Assembly: GCA_000153145.1 (NCBI GenBank)
Contig: CH672415.1
Location: forward strand, 2,244,164-2,308,163
DNA: 64,000 bases
From: a marine actinobacterium PHSC20C1
Lineage (GTDB): Bacteria > Actinomycetota > Actinomycetes > Actinomycetales > Microbacteriaceae
Direction of reading: 5' to 3'
The notes beneath the pieces are model-generated. The model had not been told where the DNA came from and did no database searches. It saw only the letters and a program-made list of their open reading frames with translations. The translations under genes were made by a program, and so were the position numbers. Positions 17,073 to 26,225 of this stretch are shown piece after piece; the stretch's first letter is position 1, and every line of letters starts with the position of its first letter.

Positions 17073-18035
17073 ATGGGCAGTTTCAGGGGCGAAGGCACGC
17101 GAACGGGCATCCGCCACACGATAATTGCTGCCCTTTCCTTCACAGTGCTCACGGCTGTCGCTGCGTGCAGTGGAGCATCGGATGCCGCTATCACTGCAGA
17201 CCCGAGCGACACGCGTCCCGTCGTGCTCACGACCTTTACTGTGCTCGCCGACATTGCCGAAAACGTCGCAGGCGAACACCTTCGGGTGGAATCCATCACC
17301 AAGGTGGGTGCCGAGATTCACGGCTACCAGCCGACTCCCGGCGACGTAGCGAAAGCCGCTGATGCCGACCTCATCCTCGATAACGGGCTCAACCTCGAGG
17401 CCTGGTTCGCGCAGTTTGTCGATGGTCTCGATGTGCCGCACGTCGTGGTTTCCGAGGGTGTCGAGACGATCAGCATTGCCGAGGATGCCTATGAAGGTTT
17501 CCCCAATCCGCACGCCTGGATGAGCCCCCAGAACGCACTCATCTATGTCGACAACATGGTCGACGCTTTCGCCGAACTTGATCCTGCGCACGCCGCCGAT
17601 TACGAGGCAAACGCTGAAAGCTACAAGACCGAACTGCAGAAGGTGAGCGACGAACTCACGACCGAACTTGCCGAATTGCCAGCTGAGCAGCGGGCGCTCA
17701 TCACGTGCGAGGGAGCGTTCTCGTACCTCGCACGCGATGCTGGCCTCAGCGAGCACTACCTGTGGGCCGTCAACGCGGAACAGCAGACAACACCGCGCCA
17801 GATCGCAGCGGTGATCGAGTTCGTTCGCGACAACGACGTGCCCGCAGTGTTCTGCGAATCGACCGTCTCTGACCGTTCGATGCAGCAAGTAGTTGAGGCA
17901 AGCGACACTACCTTCGGTGGCACCCTCTACGTTGATTCGCTGTCGAAAGCCGATGGTCCGGTTCCGACATATCTTGAGCTGCTGAGGTACGACGCGCAGC
18001 TCATCATCTCTGGGCTTACGGGAGCCGCGTCGTGA
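17073..18035 (+). CDS. mntA: Manganese ABC transporter substrate-binding lipoprotein
   Basis: A 320-residue cluster A-I (ZnuA/PsaA type) binding protein. The lipobox ends at Cys32 (TAVAAC). Predicted metal ligands are His83 (EIHGYQ), His147 (NPHAW), Glu213 (CEGAF) and Asp288 (VDSLSK). The His-His-Glu-Asp set is that of Mn-binding PsaA/MntC, whereas zinc proteins have a third His. No His-rich loop is present, which also argues against zinc. The operator shared with the MntR gene supports manganese. It starts an operon in which each gene overlaps the next by 4 bases. Confidence 0.92.
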   Translation: MGSFRGEGTRTGIRHTIIAALSFTVLTAVAACSGASDAAITADPSDTRPVVLTTFTVLADIAENVAGEHLRVESITKVGAEIHGYQPTPGDVAKAADADLILDNGLNLEAWFAQFVDGLDVPHVVVSEGVETISIAEDAYEGFPNPHAWMSPQNALIYVDNMVDAFAELDPAHAADYEANAESYKTELQKVSDELTTELAELPAEQRALITCEGAFSYLARDAGLSEHYLWAVNAEQQTTPRQIAAVIEFVRDNDVPAVFCESTVSDRSMQQVVEASDTTFGGTLYVDSLSKADGPVPTYLELLRYDAQLIISGLTGAAS

Positions 18036-18820
18036 GCGGGGTGCGCGACAGTTTGTCTCAGCGCGGTGGGGGAGCGGCAGCATCCGTCCCGGCTATTAGC
18101 GTGCAGAACGTCAGCGTGAACTATGGCGAAGTGCGTGCGCTCGAGAATGTGAGCTTCACCCTGGCCGAGGGTCGGGTGTGTGGGCTGATCGGTATGAATG
18201 GGTCCGGCAAGTCAACACTTTTCAAGGCGATTACCGGAATGCTGCGCCCCGACCACGGAACCGTCACGATCAATAGTGGTACGCCTGCGCTCGCCCGCAA
18301 GGCCGGAGTAGTTGGGTACGTGCCGCAGAGCGAGGAAGTGGATTGGGCGTTCCCGATCTCGGTTCGCGACGTCGTGATGATGGGCCGCTACGGGCACATG
18401 GGTTTCTCGCGCCGACCCAAAGCTGCCGATCGCGCAGCTGTCGATGAGGCTCTTGAGCGGGTCGAGCTAACTGCTCTCGCCGACCGACAGATTGGCCAGC
18501 TCTCTGGTGGCCAAAAGAAGCGGGCGTTCGTTGCGCGCGGTATTGCTCAGGGGGCGACAATTTTGCTGCTCGACGAACCCTTCGCTGGGGTCGACAAGCG
18601 CTCAGAAGCCACCATTACGACACTGCTGCGTGAGCTCGCTGCCGAGGGCGCGACGGTGCTGGTTTCCACTCACGACCTCAATGCGCTTCCGAGGCTTGCC
18701 GATGAGGCGATCTTGCTGATGCGTACGGTACTACTGCAGTCGACGCCAGCCGAAGTGTTGAAACCGGTGAACCTCGCCCGAGCATTCGGGCTGGATGTCT
18801 CGGCGGGAGGCTTCGAGTGA
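18032..18820 (+). CDS. mntB: Manganese ABC transporter ATP-binding protein
   Basis: A 262-residue ABC ATPase. Walker A is GMNGSGKST (54-62), the Q-loop lies in GYVPQSEEVDW, the signature is LSGGQKKRAF, and Walker B is ILLLDEPFAG followed by the H-loop in STHDLN. The sequence around SEEVDW is typical of metal-chelate importers. GTG start inside the mntA stop. It energises the MntC permease encoded next. Confidence 0.92.
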   Translation: MSGVRDSLSQRGGGAAASVPAISVQNVSVNYGEVRALENVSFTLAEGRVCGLIGMNGSGKSTLFKAITGMLRPDHGTVTINSGTPALARKAGVVGYVPQSEEVDWAFPISVRDVVMMGRYGHMGFSRRPKAADRAAVDEALERVELTALADRQIGQLSGGQKKRAFVARGIAQGATILLLDEPFAGVDKRSEATITTLLRELAAEGATVLVSTHDLNALPRLADEAILLMRTVLLQSTPAEVLKPVNLARAFGLDVSAGGFE

Positions 18821-19689
18821 ATCCCCTCGACTTTCTCCTCGAACCTCTGGGTTATGACTTTATGCTGCGCGCACTCGCCACAAGTGTGATGGCTGCCATC
18901 GTGTGCGCGGTTCTCTCGTGCTGGCTTGTACTAATCGGGTGGTCGCTTATGGGTGACGCCGTCTCGCACGCCGTGTTGCCTGGGGTGGTTCTCGCCTACG
19001 TGGTTGGCGCTCCATTCGCCCTCGGTGCGATCATCTTTGGTTTCCTTGCGGTTGGCCTCATTGGGGTTATCCGAAATACGAGCCGCATCAAGGAGGATGC
19101 TGCGATCGGCATCGTTTTCACGACACTGTTTGCTCTCGGGCTTGTGCTCATTTCGGTGACGCCGTCACAGACCGATCTCAACCACATCATCTTCGGCAAC
19201 CTGCTTGGCGTTTCGTGGGCAGACCTCATGCAGGTAATCATCTTGGGCGCGATCACGCTCGGGGTGCTGCTCGTGAAGCGCCGCGACTTCACGCTCTATG
19301 CTTTCGACGCCACTCATGCTCACGCCATCGGCCTCAACCCCAAAGTTCTCGGAGCTGCCCTCCTCGGGTTACTTGCGCTCACCGCCGTTGTCGCGTTGCA
19401 GGCTGTCGGCGTCGTGCTTGTTGTTGCGCTGCTCATCATCCCCGGTGCGACCGCCTACCTCCTCACGGACCGATTCTCACGGATGCTCGTGATTGCCCCG
19501 GTGATGTCGGCGCTCGCGGCAGTCACTGGGTTGTACCTCAGTTACTACCTCGATACCGCATCCGGCGGCATGATCGTGCTTGTCGAGGGGTGCGTCTTCG
19601 CGCTGGTCTACCTGTTTAGCCCGTCGCAGGGTGTGATCGGAAAACGACTCGGTGCGCAGAAGCGCCGACGGATGCTCGCAGCACAGTAG
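18817..19689 (+). CDS. mntC: Manganese ABC transporter permease
   Basis: A 290-residue ABC-3 family permease with about eight to nine hydrophobic helices. The family motif SHAVLPGVVLAY is near residue 50, and the central LNHIIFGNLLG and late cytoplasmic FDATHAHAIGLN regions match ZnuB/MntB/TroC proteins. GTG start overlapping the ATPase stop. An IdeR/DtxR-type box begins 22 bases after its stop and belongs to the next gene. Confidence 0.92.
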   Translation: MNPLDFLLEPLGYDFMLRALATSVMAAIVCAVLSCWLVLIGWSLMGDAVSHAVLPGVVLAYVVGAPFALGAIIFGFLAVGLIGVIRNTSRIKEDAAIGIVFTTLFALGLVLISVTPSQTDLNHIIFGNLLGVSWADLMQVIILGAITLGVLLVKRRDFTLYAFDATHAHAIGLNPKVLGAALLGLLALTAVVALQAVGVVLVVALLIIPGATAYLLTDRFSRMLVIAPVMSALAAVTGLYLSYYLDTASGGMIVLVEGCVFALVYLFSPSQGVIGKRLGAQKRRRMLAAQ

Positions 19690-19710
19690 CGCTCCGAACC
19701 CCATTCAATA

Positions 19711-19728
19711 TAGGTTAGGCTTACCTAA
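19711..19728. promoter_or_regulatory. DtxR/IdeR iron box before the adenylation-acyltransferase gene
   Basis: TAGGTTAGGCTTACCTAA differs from the known 19-bp DtxR consensus (TTAGGTTAGGCTAACCTAA) by one missing end base and one internal change. It lies 80 bases upstream of the 883-residue gene and downstream of mntC, pointing to iron repression of that gene. Confidence 0.85.
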
Positions 19729-19808
19729 ACAACTTGGGGAACGTCGGGTGATCGAGATAGTGCTCAGCAGTCGCGCCCCCACTTCCGCCTGCTGACTCGA
19801 AAACGAAG

Positions 19809-22460
19809 ATGACCGTCCACACTCAATTAGCCGCACTGACCCTAGCTCGTGGAGAACGGCACCACGTGGCACTTGTCACGGACGAAGGCGAGCTGACGTA
19901 CTCAGACATCGGGGAGCGCGTAGAGGCTCGGCGAGATGAGCTGGGTGTCACGCGCAGGCTGGTCATGATCGAAGCCGCCACAACGGTTGAGCCTCTCATT
20001 ACCTATCTCGCATCGCTGGAAGCCGGGCACCCGGTGTTGCTGGTTGAACCTAGGAACCAAGCAAACAACCAGCTGTCACGCGCCCGTATCGAGTCATTGG
20101 TGAACCGATTTGACCCCGACGTGATCGCTGCGGCCGAGGGCGAAAGCTGGGCGCTCAACGAAATGCGGGTCGGAACGCGGCATGAGTTCCATCCCGACCT
20201 CGCCATGCTTGCCAGCACATCAGGATCAACAGGCTCCCCCAAGGTGGTGCGCCTCTCCCGAGACAACCTTCTGTCGAATGCCTCTGCTATTTCTCAGTAC
20301 CTCGAGCTCAGTGTCAGTGACCGTGCCATGATGACACTCCCGTTGCACTATTGCTACGGGCTGTCGGTGCTCAACAGCCACCTTGTTGCGGGGGCATCTG
20401 TGCGCCTAAGTTCACGCTCTGTGCTTGATGCAGAAATGTGGAACGAGTTTGACAAGGCACAGGCAACCTCGTTTGCGGGTGTTCCTTACACCTTCGAGTT
20501 GCTGGAGAAAACTGACTTTGCTGCACGGGATCTACCGTCATTGCGACACGTCACTCAGGCGGGCGGAAGGCTCGATCCTGATCGTGCTCGACGATTCATC
20601 CAGCTGGGCCAGAGACGCGGCTTCGACTTCATCACCATGTACGGACAAACCGAAGCAACCGCACGCATGGCCTACGTGCCGCGCGATCTCGCCGAAACGG
20701 CGATCGGTACCATCGGCATCCCTATTCCCGGCGGTCAGTTTCGAATCGACGTGGCTGAACATTCAGATGTCGGTGAGCTGGTTTACAGCGGCCCGAACGT
20801 CATGATGGGCTACGGAGAGCAGCCAGCAGATCTCGCGCTCGGCAGCACCACCCACGAGCTTTTTACGGGAGATCTCGCCCGACAGCGCGACGACGGGCTC
20901 TACGAAATTGTGGGCCGCAGTAATCGTCTGACTAAAATTTTTGGACTAAGAATTGACCTCGACCACGTCGAGCAATTGTTCGAGTCGCTCGATATTGGCG
21001 TGAACGCGATCAGCTCTAACGACAAGCTCATCCTCTTTGTCACGGACGAGAGTGTGGTCCAGACTGTCGCTGAACACGCGACCTCACGGTGGGGCTTGCC
21101 AGCTCACGTGGTTGAGGTGCATGTCATTGCGGAGGTTCCTCGGACTTCTAGCGGTAAGCCCGACACGGTTGCTCTACTTCGCTTGGCCGATGACTGCGCT
21201 GCTGCCACGGAGGCTCCCACCGTCGATGTTGTATCGGCAGAGTCGCTCAGAGTCCGCATTGCACACCTATTGGGCGCGCCTCACGCGGTTATCAGCGACT
21301 CTTTTGCCTCACTGGGGGGAGACTCGCTTAGTTATGTTGAGGTGTCGATTCACCTCGAAGAATTATTGGGAACGCTCCCTCGCACCTGGCCGACGATGTC
21401 GATGACTGAGCTTGCTGCACAGGCGGTGCATCAGCAACCATCGCAGTCAGACGACCAAATCTCAGTCTCTCGCAGCGATAGCGGAGATTCAACGCCACGC
21501 CAGGCTGCCCGAGATTCCGCAACGGGCACGACTCGGCAAAGGCTGCCACGTATCGAAGTGCCCATTGTGCTTCGGGCTGTCGCGATTGTTCTCATCGTCG
21601 CAACTCATAGTGACTTCTTCTTTGTGCAGGGCGGCTCTCATTTGCTGCTCGTGATCGCCGGCTACAACCTCGCGCGTTTTCAACTCGCAAACCGGTCCGA
21701 TCGGCGGCGTACCCGGGCGATACTGGCCGGTGTTGCTTCAATTGCGATCCCCGCCATCACCTGGATTGGAATTGTCACGTTGCTAGGTACGGCCTACGCA
21801 GCGACGACGGTTTTCTTGGTCAATAACTTCGTCGGTAGTGCGGAGTGGACCTCGCAATGGCGCTACTGGTTCCTTGAAGCACTGCTGTGGTCAATGCTGG
21901 CTGTCGTAGCCTTGCTCGCCATCCCTGCTGTGCGGCGGTGGGAACGTCGTTGGCCCTTCGCGTTCGCCCTCGGAATGCTCGCAGTGACGCTCGTTGTGCG
22001 CACCGTAGCCCTGGGAGGAGTTCAGGCGGAGGGAACAGAGAAGTACGCGGTAGCGGCCGTTGCGTGGACTATTGCCCTTGGCTGGGTGATCGCGCGCAGT
22101 GTCACGAGAACTCAGCGCCTCATTGTTTCGGCTCTCGCCATCGTGTGCGTTGTCGGTTTCTTTGGGCAGCCGCCACGCGAAGCAATTGTCCTCGGTGGGG
22201 TGCTGTTATTGATCTGGGTTAGTTCACTTCCGGTGCCGAGGTGGCTGGTCGGCGTGGTGTCCACTCTCGCGGGCGCGTCCTTCATCACCTATCTCATTCA
22301 TTGGCAGATCTATCCGGACATTGAAATCTACTCCCCGCTATTGGCGACGCTAACCTCGTTGGTCGTCGGCGTAGTGGTGTGGAAGGGCTATGCCTACTCC
22401 ACGAGCCGCGGACGCGCACTCATCAAGAGATGGACAGCAGCTAGTTCTCGAGGTCGGTGA
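19809..22460 (+). CDS. Adenylation domain, carrier and membrane acyltransferase fusion
   Basis: An 883-residue multidomain protein. Residues 1-465 are an AMP-forming adenylation domain: STSGSTGSPK (136-145), MYGQTEAT (277-284), TGDLARQRDDGLYEIVGR (A7/A8) and the catalytic Lys450 in RTSSGK. Residues 475-540 are a carrier domain with the phosphopantetheine Ser506 in LGGDSL. Residues about 580-880 are an acyltransferase-3 (OafA-like) membrane domain with about ten helices and the family His (His600, VATHSDFF). The architecture suggests activation of an acyl or aminoacyl group, loading on the carrier, and transfer across or at the membrane in one polypeptide. An iron box precedes it. The last 20 bases overlap the convergent fbpC gene. 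The acceptor is unknown. Confidence 0.85.
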   Translation: MTVHTQLAALTLARGERHHVALVTDEGELTYSDIGERVEARRDELGVTRRLVMIEAATTVEPLITYLASLEAGHPVLLVEPRNQANNQLSRARIESLVNRFDPDVIAAAEGESWALNEMRVGTRHEFHPDLAMLASTSGSTGSPKVVRLSRDNLLSNASAISQYLELSVSDRAMMTLPLHYCYGLSVLNSHLVAGASVRLSSRSVLDAEMWNEFDKAQATSFAGVPYTFELLEKTDFAARDLPSLRHVTQAGGRLDPDRARRFIQLGQRRGFDFITMYGQTEATARMAYVPRDLAETAIGTIGIPIPGGQFRIDVAEHSDVGELVYSGPNVMMGYGEQPADLALGSTTHELFTGDLARQRDDGLYEIVGRSNRLTKIFGLRIDLDHVEQLFESLDIGVNAISSNDKLILFVTDESVVQTVAEHATSRWGLPAHVVEVHVIAEVPRTSSGKPDTVALLRLADDCAAATEAPTVDVVSAESLRVRIAHLLGAPHAVISDSFASLGGDSLSYVEVSIHLEELLGTLPRTWPTMSMTELAAQAVHQQPSQSDDQISVSRSDSGDSTPRQAARDSATGTTRQRLPRIEVPIVLRAVAIVLIVATHSDFFFVQGGSHLLLVIAGYNLARFQLANRSDRRRTRAILAGVASIAIPAITWIGIVTLLGTAYAATTVFLVNNFVGSAEWTSQWRYWFLEALLWSMLAVVALLAIPAVRRWERRWPFAFALGMLAVTLVVRTVALGGVQAEGTEKYAVAAVAWTIALGWVIARSVTRTQRLIVSALAIVCVVGFFGQPPREAIVLGGVLLLIWVSSLPVPRWLVGVVSTLAGASFITYLIHWQIYPDIEIYSPLLATLTSLVVGVVVWKGYAYSTSRGRALIKRWTAASSRGR

Positions 22461-23514
22461 GGTAGCGCCCTGCCGCACTCGCCGGGTACAACACTGCTCC
22501 TCCATCGAGCGTCAGCCCCGCTACCGCACCCACCTGCAGTGACTGTGTGTGGTGGGAGGGAAGGGTGAGCGAGATGGCTGTGGGGTGTTGTCCCTGCGTG
22601 CGCAGTGCCACCACGGCGACTGGACCAATGTGTCGTACGCCAACCACCGACGCTCTGCACTGTGAGTCATCCGCGGTAAGTGAGACTTGGGCCGGACGCA
22701 CCATGGCCACGACCGATTCGGCGCCGCCGCTGCGGTCGTGCCGAACACTAATTCGGCCAAGCGCGGAGTCGACTCCATGCTCAACCTGCACGGCGGGCAA
22801 GAGCACAACCGATCCCATCAGGGCCGCAATATCGACAGAAGCAGGGTTGCCGAATACGGATTCAGGAGAGCCTGACTGAGGGAGCGATCCGCTAATCATC
22901 ACGGCAACACCATCACCGAACGAGAGCGCTTCTTCTTGATCATGGGTGACAAGCACTGTTGTGGTTCCGCTGCGCTCAAGTGCTGTGATCACCGCGGCCC
23001 GTGTGCGTTCGCGTAGCCCGGTGTCGAGTGCGCTGAATGGCTCATCGAGCAGCACGACTTCGGGTCGTGGCGCAAGGGCGCGTGCCAGCGCGACACGTTG
23101 CTGCTGGCCGCCCGAGAGTTGGTGGGGATAACGCGTGGCAAGAGTCGCGTCTAAGGAAGTCAGTTCCATCACTTCACGAATGCGCTGCGCGCGGCCGGCA
23201 CGGGGATGCCCGAAACCAATATTTGCAGCAACAGTGAGGTGGGGGAAGAGCGCGCCATCTTGAGCGACATACCCAATTCCGCGTCGGTGAGCTGGCACGT
23301 CGTGTCCGGGGGCGGAGAGGACTCGGCTGCCCAAAGAAATTTCACCGCGATCAGGTGTGATGAAACCGGCAATAAGGCGAAGGAGAGTAGTTTTCCCGCA
23401 GCCCGATGAGCCAACAATCGCGGTGCGAGAACCTTGAGCGACATCAAGATTGATGTCGTTCAAGACAGGCGTTGTGCCGAATGATTTGCTGACACCGCTG
23501 ATGCGTAAGTTCAC
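22441..23514 (-). CDS. fbpC: Fe(III) ABC transporter ATP-binding protein (FbpC-like)
   Basis: A 357-residue ABC ATPase with Walker A GSSGCGKTT (35-43), signature [15 protein letters not shown], Walker B VVLLDEPFSALD and a C-terminal TOBE-like regulatory domain (about 240-350). The length and the tail fit FbpC/PotA type importers. It overlaps the permease gene by 4 bases. The operon order binding protein, permease, ATPase on the minus strand and the iron box upstream support iron transport. Confidence 0.88.
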   Translation of the reverse strand: MNLRISGVSKSFGTTPVLNDINLDVAQGSRTAIVGSSGCGKTTLLRLIAGFITPDRGEISLGSRVLSAPGHDVPAHRRGIGYVAQDGALFPHLTVAANIGFGHPRAGRAQRIREVMELTSLDATLATRYPHQLSGGQQQRVALARALAPRPEVVLLDEPFSALDTGLRERTRAAVITALERSGTTTVLVTHDQEEALSFGDGVAVMISGSLPQSGSPESVFGNPASVDIAALMGSVVLLPAVQVEHGVDSALGRISVRHDRSGGAESVVAMVRPAQVSLTADDSQCRASVVGVRHIGPVAVVALRTQGQHPTAISLTLPSHHTQSLQVGAVAGLTLDGGAVLYPASAAGRYLTDLEN

Positions 23515-25037
23515 CGTGTTTTACCTCTCGTCTGTGCAAAAAGGAGGGCCACAGCGGGAATTGAGAGTAGCACTAGGGAGATGGCGTAGGGTGCCGCGCC
23601 GGGGTAGTCAACCGACGATGCGGCCGACCAGAATTGGGTCGCGAGTGTTCGCGTGCCGGTTGGGGCGAGCAGGAGTGTGGCGGTCAGCTCATTTGCGGCC
23701 CCGAGAGCCACGAGAGCGCCGGCTGCTGCGATCGCAGGAAAGAGCAGCGGAATCGTCACACGCATCCGCGCGAGAAGAGGTGGCTTTCCTAACGCTTGAG
23801 CAGCTTCCTCCAGCGATTCGGGTACTTGCGCGAGTCCGGCTCGCAGAGTCACCAGTGCTCGGGGAAGGAAGATGATGATGTACGCCGCTGTCACGGTCGC
23901 AGTGGTCTGATAGAGCCCAGGCGCGACGTTGAGCGTCACCGTTACCAATGCAAGCGCCACGATAATCGCAGGCAGGCTACTGGCGATTGAGTAGCCGCCT
24001 TCGAGAACTCGGCTCAATCGTGATGGATGTCGCGTTGCTAGCCACGCAACAGGAAGAGCGACCACGATGGCCCCGAGTGCTCCGCTGAGCGACAGTAGTG
24101 ATGTGTCAACGAGCGCGCGCCAGAGGTCATTGAGCAGTTCAGGATTCGTGGCGAACGACCACCGAATGACATTTGTCATGGGAACAACCGTTGCCAGTGT
24201 CCCGATCACTGCGAGAGCAAAAATTGCAAGAGGGGCCAGCTTTCCGAGTTTGACCAATTCGGCGGGTCGCGGACTGGCTGATCCGACGTAGGCGTATCGA
24301 GCACGCCCACGAGCTGTGGCTTCGATTCCCAGCACAATTACGCTCAGCAGCGCGAGCACAATACCGAGTGAGGCCGCCGAGGGGCCAGCAAATGTTGTTT
24401 GGTAGGCGACCACAATTGCGGTGGTGAAGGTATCGAATCGGATGAATGCGAACGCTCCATACTCGGCCAGGAGGTGGAGGGCGACGATAAGGCCCCCACC
24501 GAGAATGGCCAGTCGAAGCTGGGGGATGACGACCCTGAGAAGAATTGCTCCTTCTCTGAGCCCGAGGGAGCGCGCACTCTCTTCCAAGCTCGGATTGAGT
24601 CCTCGCAAAGTGGCCAGGGCGGGAAGGTAGACGAGCGGATAGTAAGCAAGTGTCGCCACGAGGAGCCCGCCACCGAGACCTTGGATGGAGGGGAAAACGC
24701 TTGCCCATCCGTAGCTGCTGACAAATGCGGGGATGGCCAGTGGCGCGACAGAAACTATGGAGAAGAAGCGTCGCCCAGGGAGGTCGGTGCGTTCAACAAG
24801 CCAGGCACTTCCGACTCCGAGCACGATGGTGATGGGTACTCCGAGCAGGAGAATCAGAACAGTGTTGCTTAAGAGCTCACCCACGCGGTCGCGCAAGAGC
24901 AGCGCAGCGAGTTCGGAAACACCGATCCGCGCTGTCGCCTCGATGACGTAGCCAACAGGAACCAGCATCCCCACGACGAGGACCACCACAATAATGAGTA
25001 GCGCTCGCGAGGGCGATGTTGTCATCGTGGAGCTCAA
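23511..25037 (-). CDS. fbpB: Fe(III) ABC transporter permease (FbpB-like)
   Basis: A 508-residue double permease: two copies of the six-helix BPD_transp_1 domain in one chain, each with an EAA loop (LEESARSLGLREG near 155 and LEEAAQALGKPP near 417). This duplicated form is standard for FbpB/SfuB iron permeases. It stands between the binding protein (38 bases upstream) and the ATPase gene. Confidence 0.9.
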   Translation of the reverse strand: MSSTMTTSPSRALLIIVVVLVVGMLVPVGYVIEATARIGVSELAALLLRDRVGELLSNTVLILLLGVPITIVLGVGSAWLVERTDLPGRRFFSIVSVAPLAIPAFVSSYGWASVFPSIQGLGGGLLVATLAYYPLVYLPALATLRGLNPSLEESARSLGLREGAILLRVVIPQLRLAILGGGLIVALHLLAEYGAFAFIRFDTFTTAIVVAYQTTFAGPSAASLGIVLALLSVIVLGIEATARGRARYAYVGSASPRPAELVKLGKLAPLAIFALAVIGTLATVVPMTNVIRWSFATNPELLNDLWRALVDTSLLSLSGALGAIVVALPVAWLATRHPSRLSRVLEGGYSIASSLPAIIVALALVTVTLNVAPGLYQTTATVTAAYIIIFLPRALVTLRAGLAQVPESLEEAAQALGKPPLLARMRVTIPLLFPAIAAAGALVALGAANELTATLLLAPTGTRTLATQFWSAASSVDYPGAAPYAISLVLLSIPAVALLFAQTRGKTR

Positions 25038-25075
25038 CCGCTCCGTGCGTGGCGCCCGCGCTACTCCCCTGCGCG

Positions 25076-26116
25076 TCAGAGGAGCCCTACTTGCATGATT
25101 AGGTCGATAACCTCTGGGCCGTTGAGCTTGGAGGGGTCGATGACTGGCGCGTTTAGTGAATCGAGGGTCGGTAGCGGATCTTTTGCCGGAACGTCGCCGC
25201 CAACGGGGTATTCGAAGCTGTACCCTTCGCCAAGGATCGTCTGTCCAGAAACTCCGGCGAGGAAGGCAAGAAATTGTTGAGCCTTGACAGAGTTCTTGCT
25301 TGACTTGAGAACGCCACCGCCGGAGATGCTAACGAAGGCCCCGGGGTCTTGATCGCCGAAGTAATGAAGTTTAGTGTTACCGCTATTTTCGCCTCCGGAG
25401 TCTGAGTCACGGAACCAGTAGTAGTGGTAGATGATGCCGCCGGCTACCTCGCCAGCATTGACTGCTTTCATCGTGACGATGTTGTTCCGGTAGACCGTTG
25501 CATTGTCTTTCATGCCGGTGAGCCACTCGGCAGTCGCCTCGGGGCCCTGTGTTTCGAGAATCGCAGAGATGATCGCTTGAAAATCTGCCCCAGAGGGTGC
25601 ACCACCCCACTTGCCTTTCCAGCTGGGGCTTTGCAGGTCGAGAATCGATGACGGGAGCTCGGACTCGTCGAGAAGTTCGGGGTTGTAGACGAAGACTGCG
25701 GAGCGCGCAGCGATGCCTGTCCACATCCCGCTGGCTGGTCGATACTTTTCTGGAACAAGATCGAGCGTTGCTGGATCAACTGGTGCGAAGAGTCCGGCGT
25801 TTTCTACCAAAGACATGGCGGGGGAGTTCTCGGTAAGGAACACATCGGCGCGCGAAGCATCACCCTCTGCAACGAGTTGATTGCTGAGTTCGCTGTCGCC
25901 GCCATTGCGCAGCACGACCTCAATTCCGGTCTGGGCTGTGAATTCCTCGACCCACTCCTCAGCGAGTTTTTCGTGCTGAGCGTTGTAGACCACGAGGGCT
26001 TCTGCGCTGGCTCCTTCGACCGCACCGTCATCGTCGGAGTTAGTGACTCCGGTGCAACTGCTCAGCAGGAGAAGTGCTGCGGCGAGCGTGGCAGTCATGG
26101 TCAGGGATTTTCTCAA
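25076..26116 (-). CDS. fbpA: Fe(III) ABC transporter substrate-binding lipoprotein (FbpA-like)
   Basis: A 346-residue class with the FbpA/FutA fold. The signal peptide ends in LLSSC with lipidated Cys21. The adjacent tyrosines in IIYHYYWF correspond to the paired Tyr that bind ferric iron in this family, and VVYNAQHEK matches the conserved first strand. The TTG at 26116 is chosen because the lipoprotein signal begins there and GAGGA lies upstream; ATG six codons later is an alternative. A DtxR-type box is 27-45 bases upstream. Confidence 0.9.
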   Translation of the reverse strand: MRKSLTMTATLAAALLLLSSCTGVTNSDDDGAVEGASAEALVVYNAQHEKLAEEWVEEFTAQTGIEVVLRNGGDSELSNQLVAEGDASRADVFLTENSPAMSLVENAGLFAPVDPATLDLVPEKYRPASGMWTGIAARSAVFVYNPELLDESELPSSILDLQSPSWKGKWGGAPSGADFQAIISAILETQGPEATAEWLTGMKDNATVYRNNIVTMKAVNAGEVAGGIIYHYYWFRDSDSGGENSGNTKLHYFGDQDPGAFVSISGGGVLKSSKNSVKAQQFLAFLAGVSGQTILGEGYSFEYPVGGDVPAKDPLPTLDSLNAPVIDPSKLNGPEVIDLIMQVGLL

Positions 26117-26142
26117 AGCGGTGGTTCCTCATCCGTGCAGTT

Positions 26143-26161
26143 TTAGATGAGGCTATCCTAA
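26143..26161. promoter_or_regulatory. DtxR/IdeR iron box before fbpABC
   Basis: TTAGATGAGGCTATCCTAA matches 15 of 19 positions of the DtxR consensus and keeps its central AGGCTA and outer TTAG/CCTAA. It lies 27 bases upstream of the fbpA start, so the iron importer should be repressed when iron is plentiful. Confidence 0.82.
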
Positions 26162-26225
26162 CTTGGACTGAATAGCTCATGGTCCATCACGAACTCACGC
26201 TGGCCTCTCAGCTACTCCCAGAACG

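Noticed and set aside
17040-18083. Open frame of 347 codons opposite mntA
   Set aside because: Antisense to a gene with complete lipobox and metal ligands; it would also cover the MntR operator and promoter.
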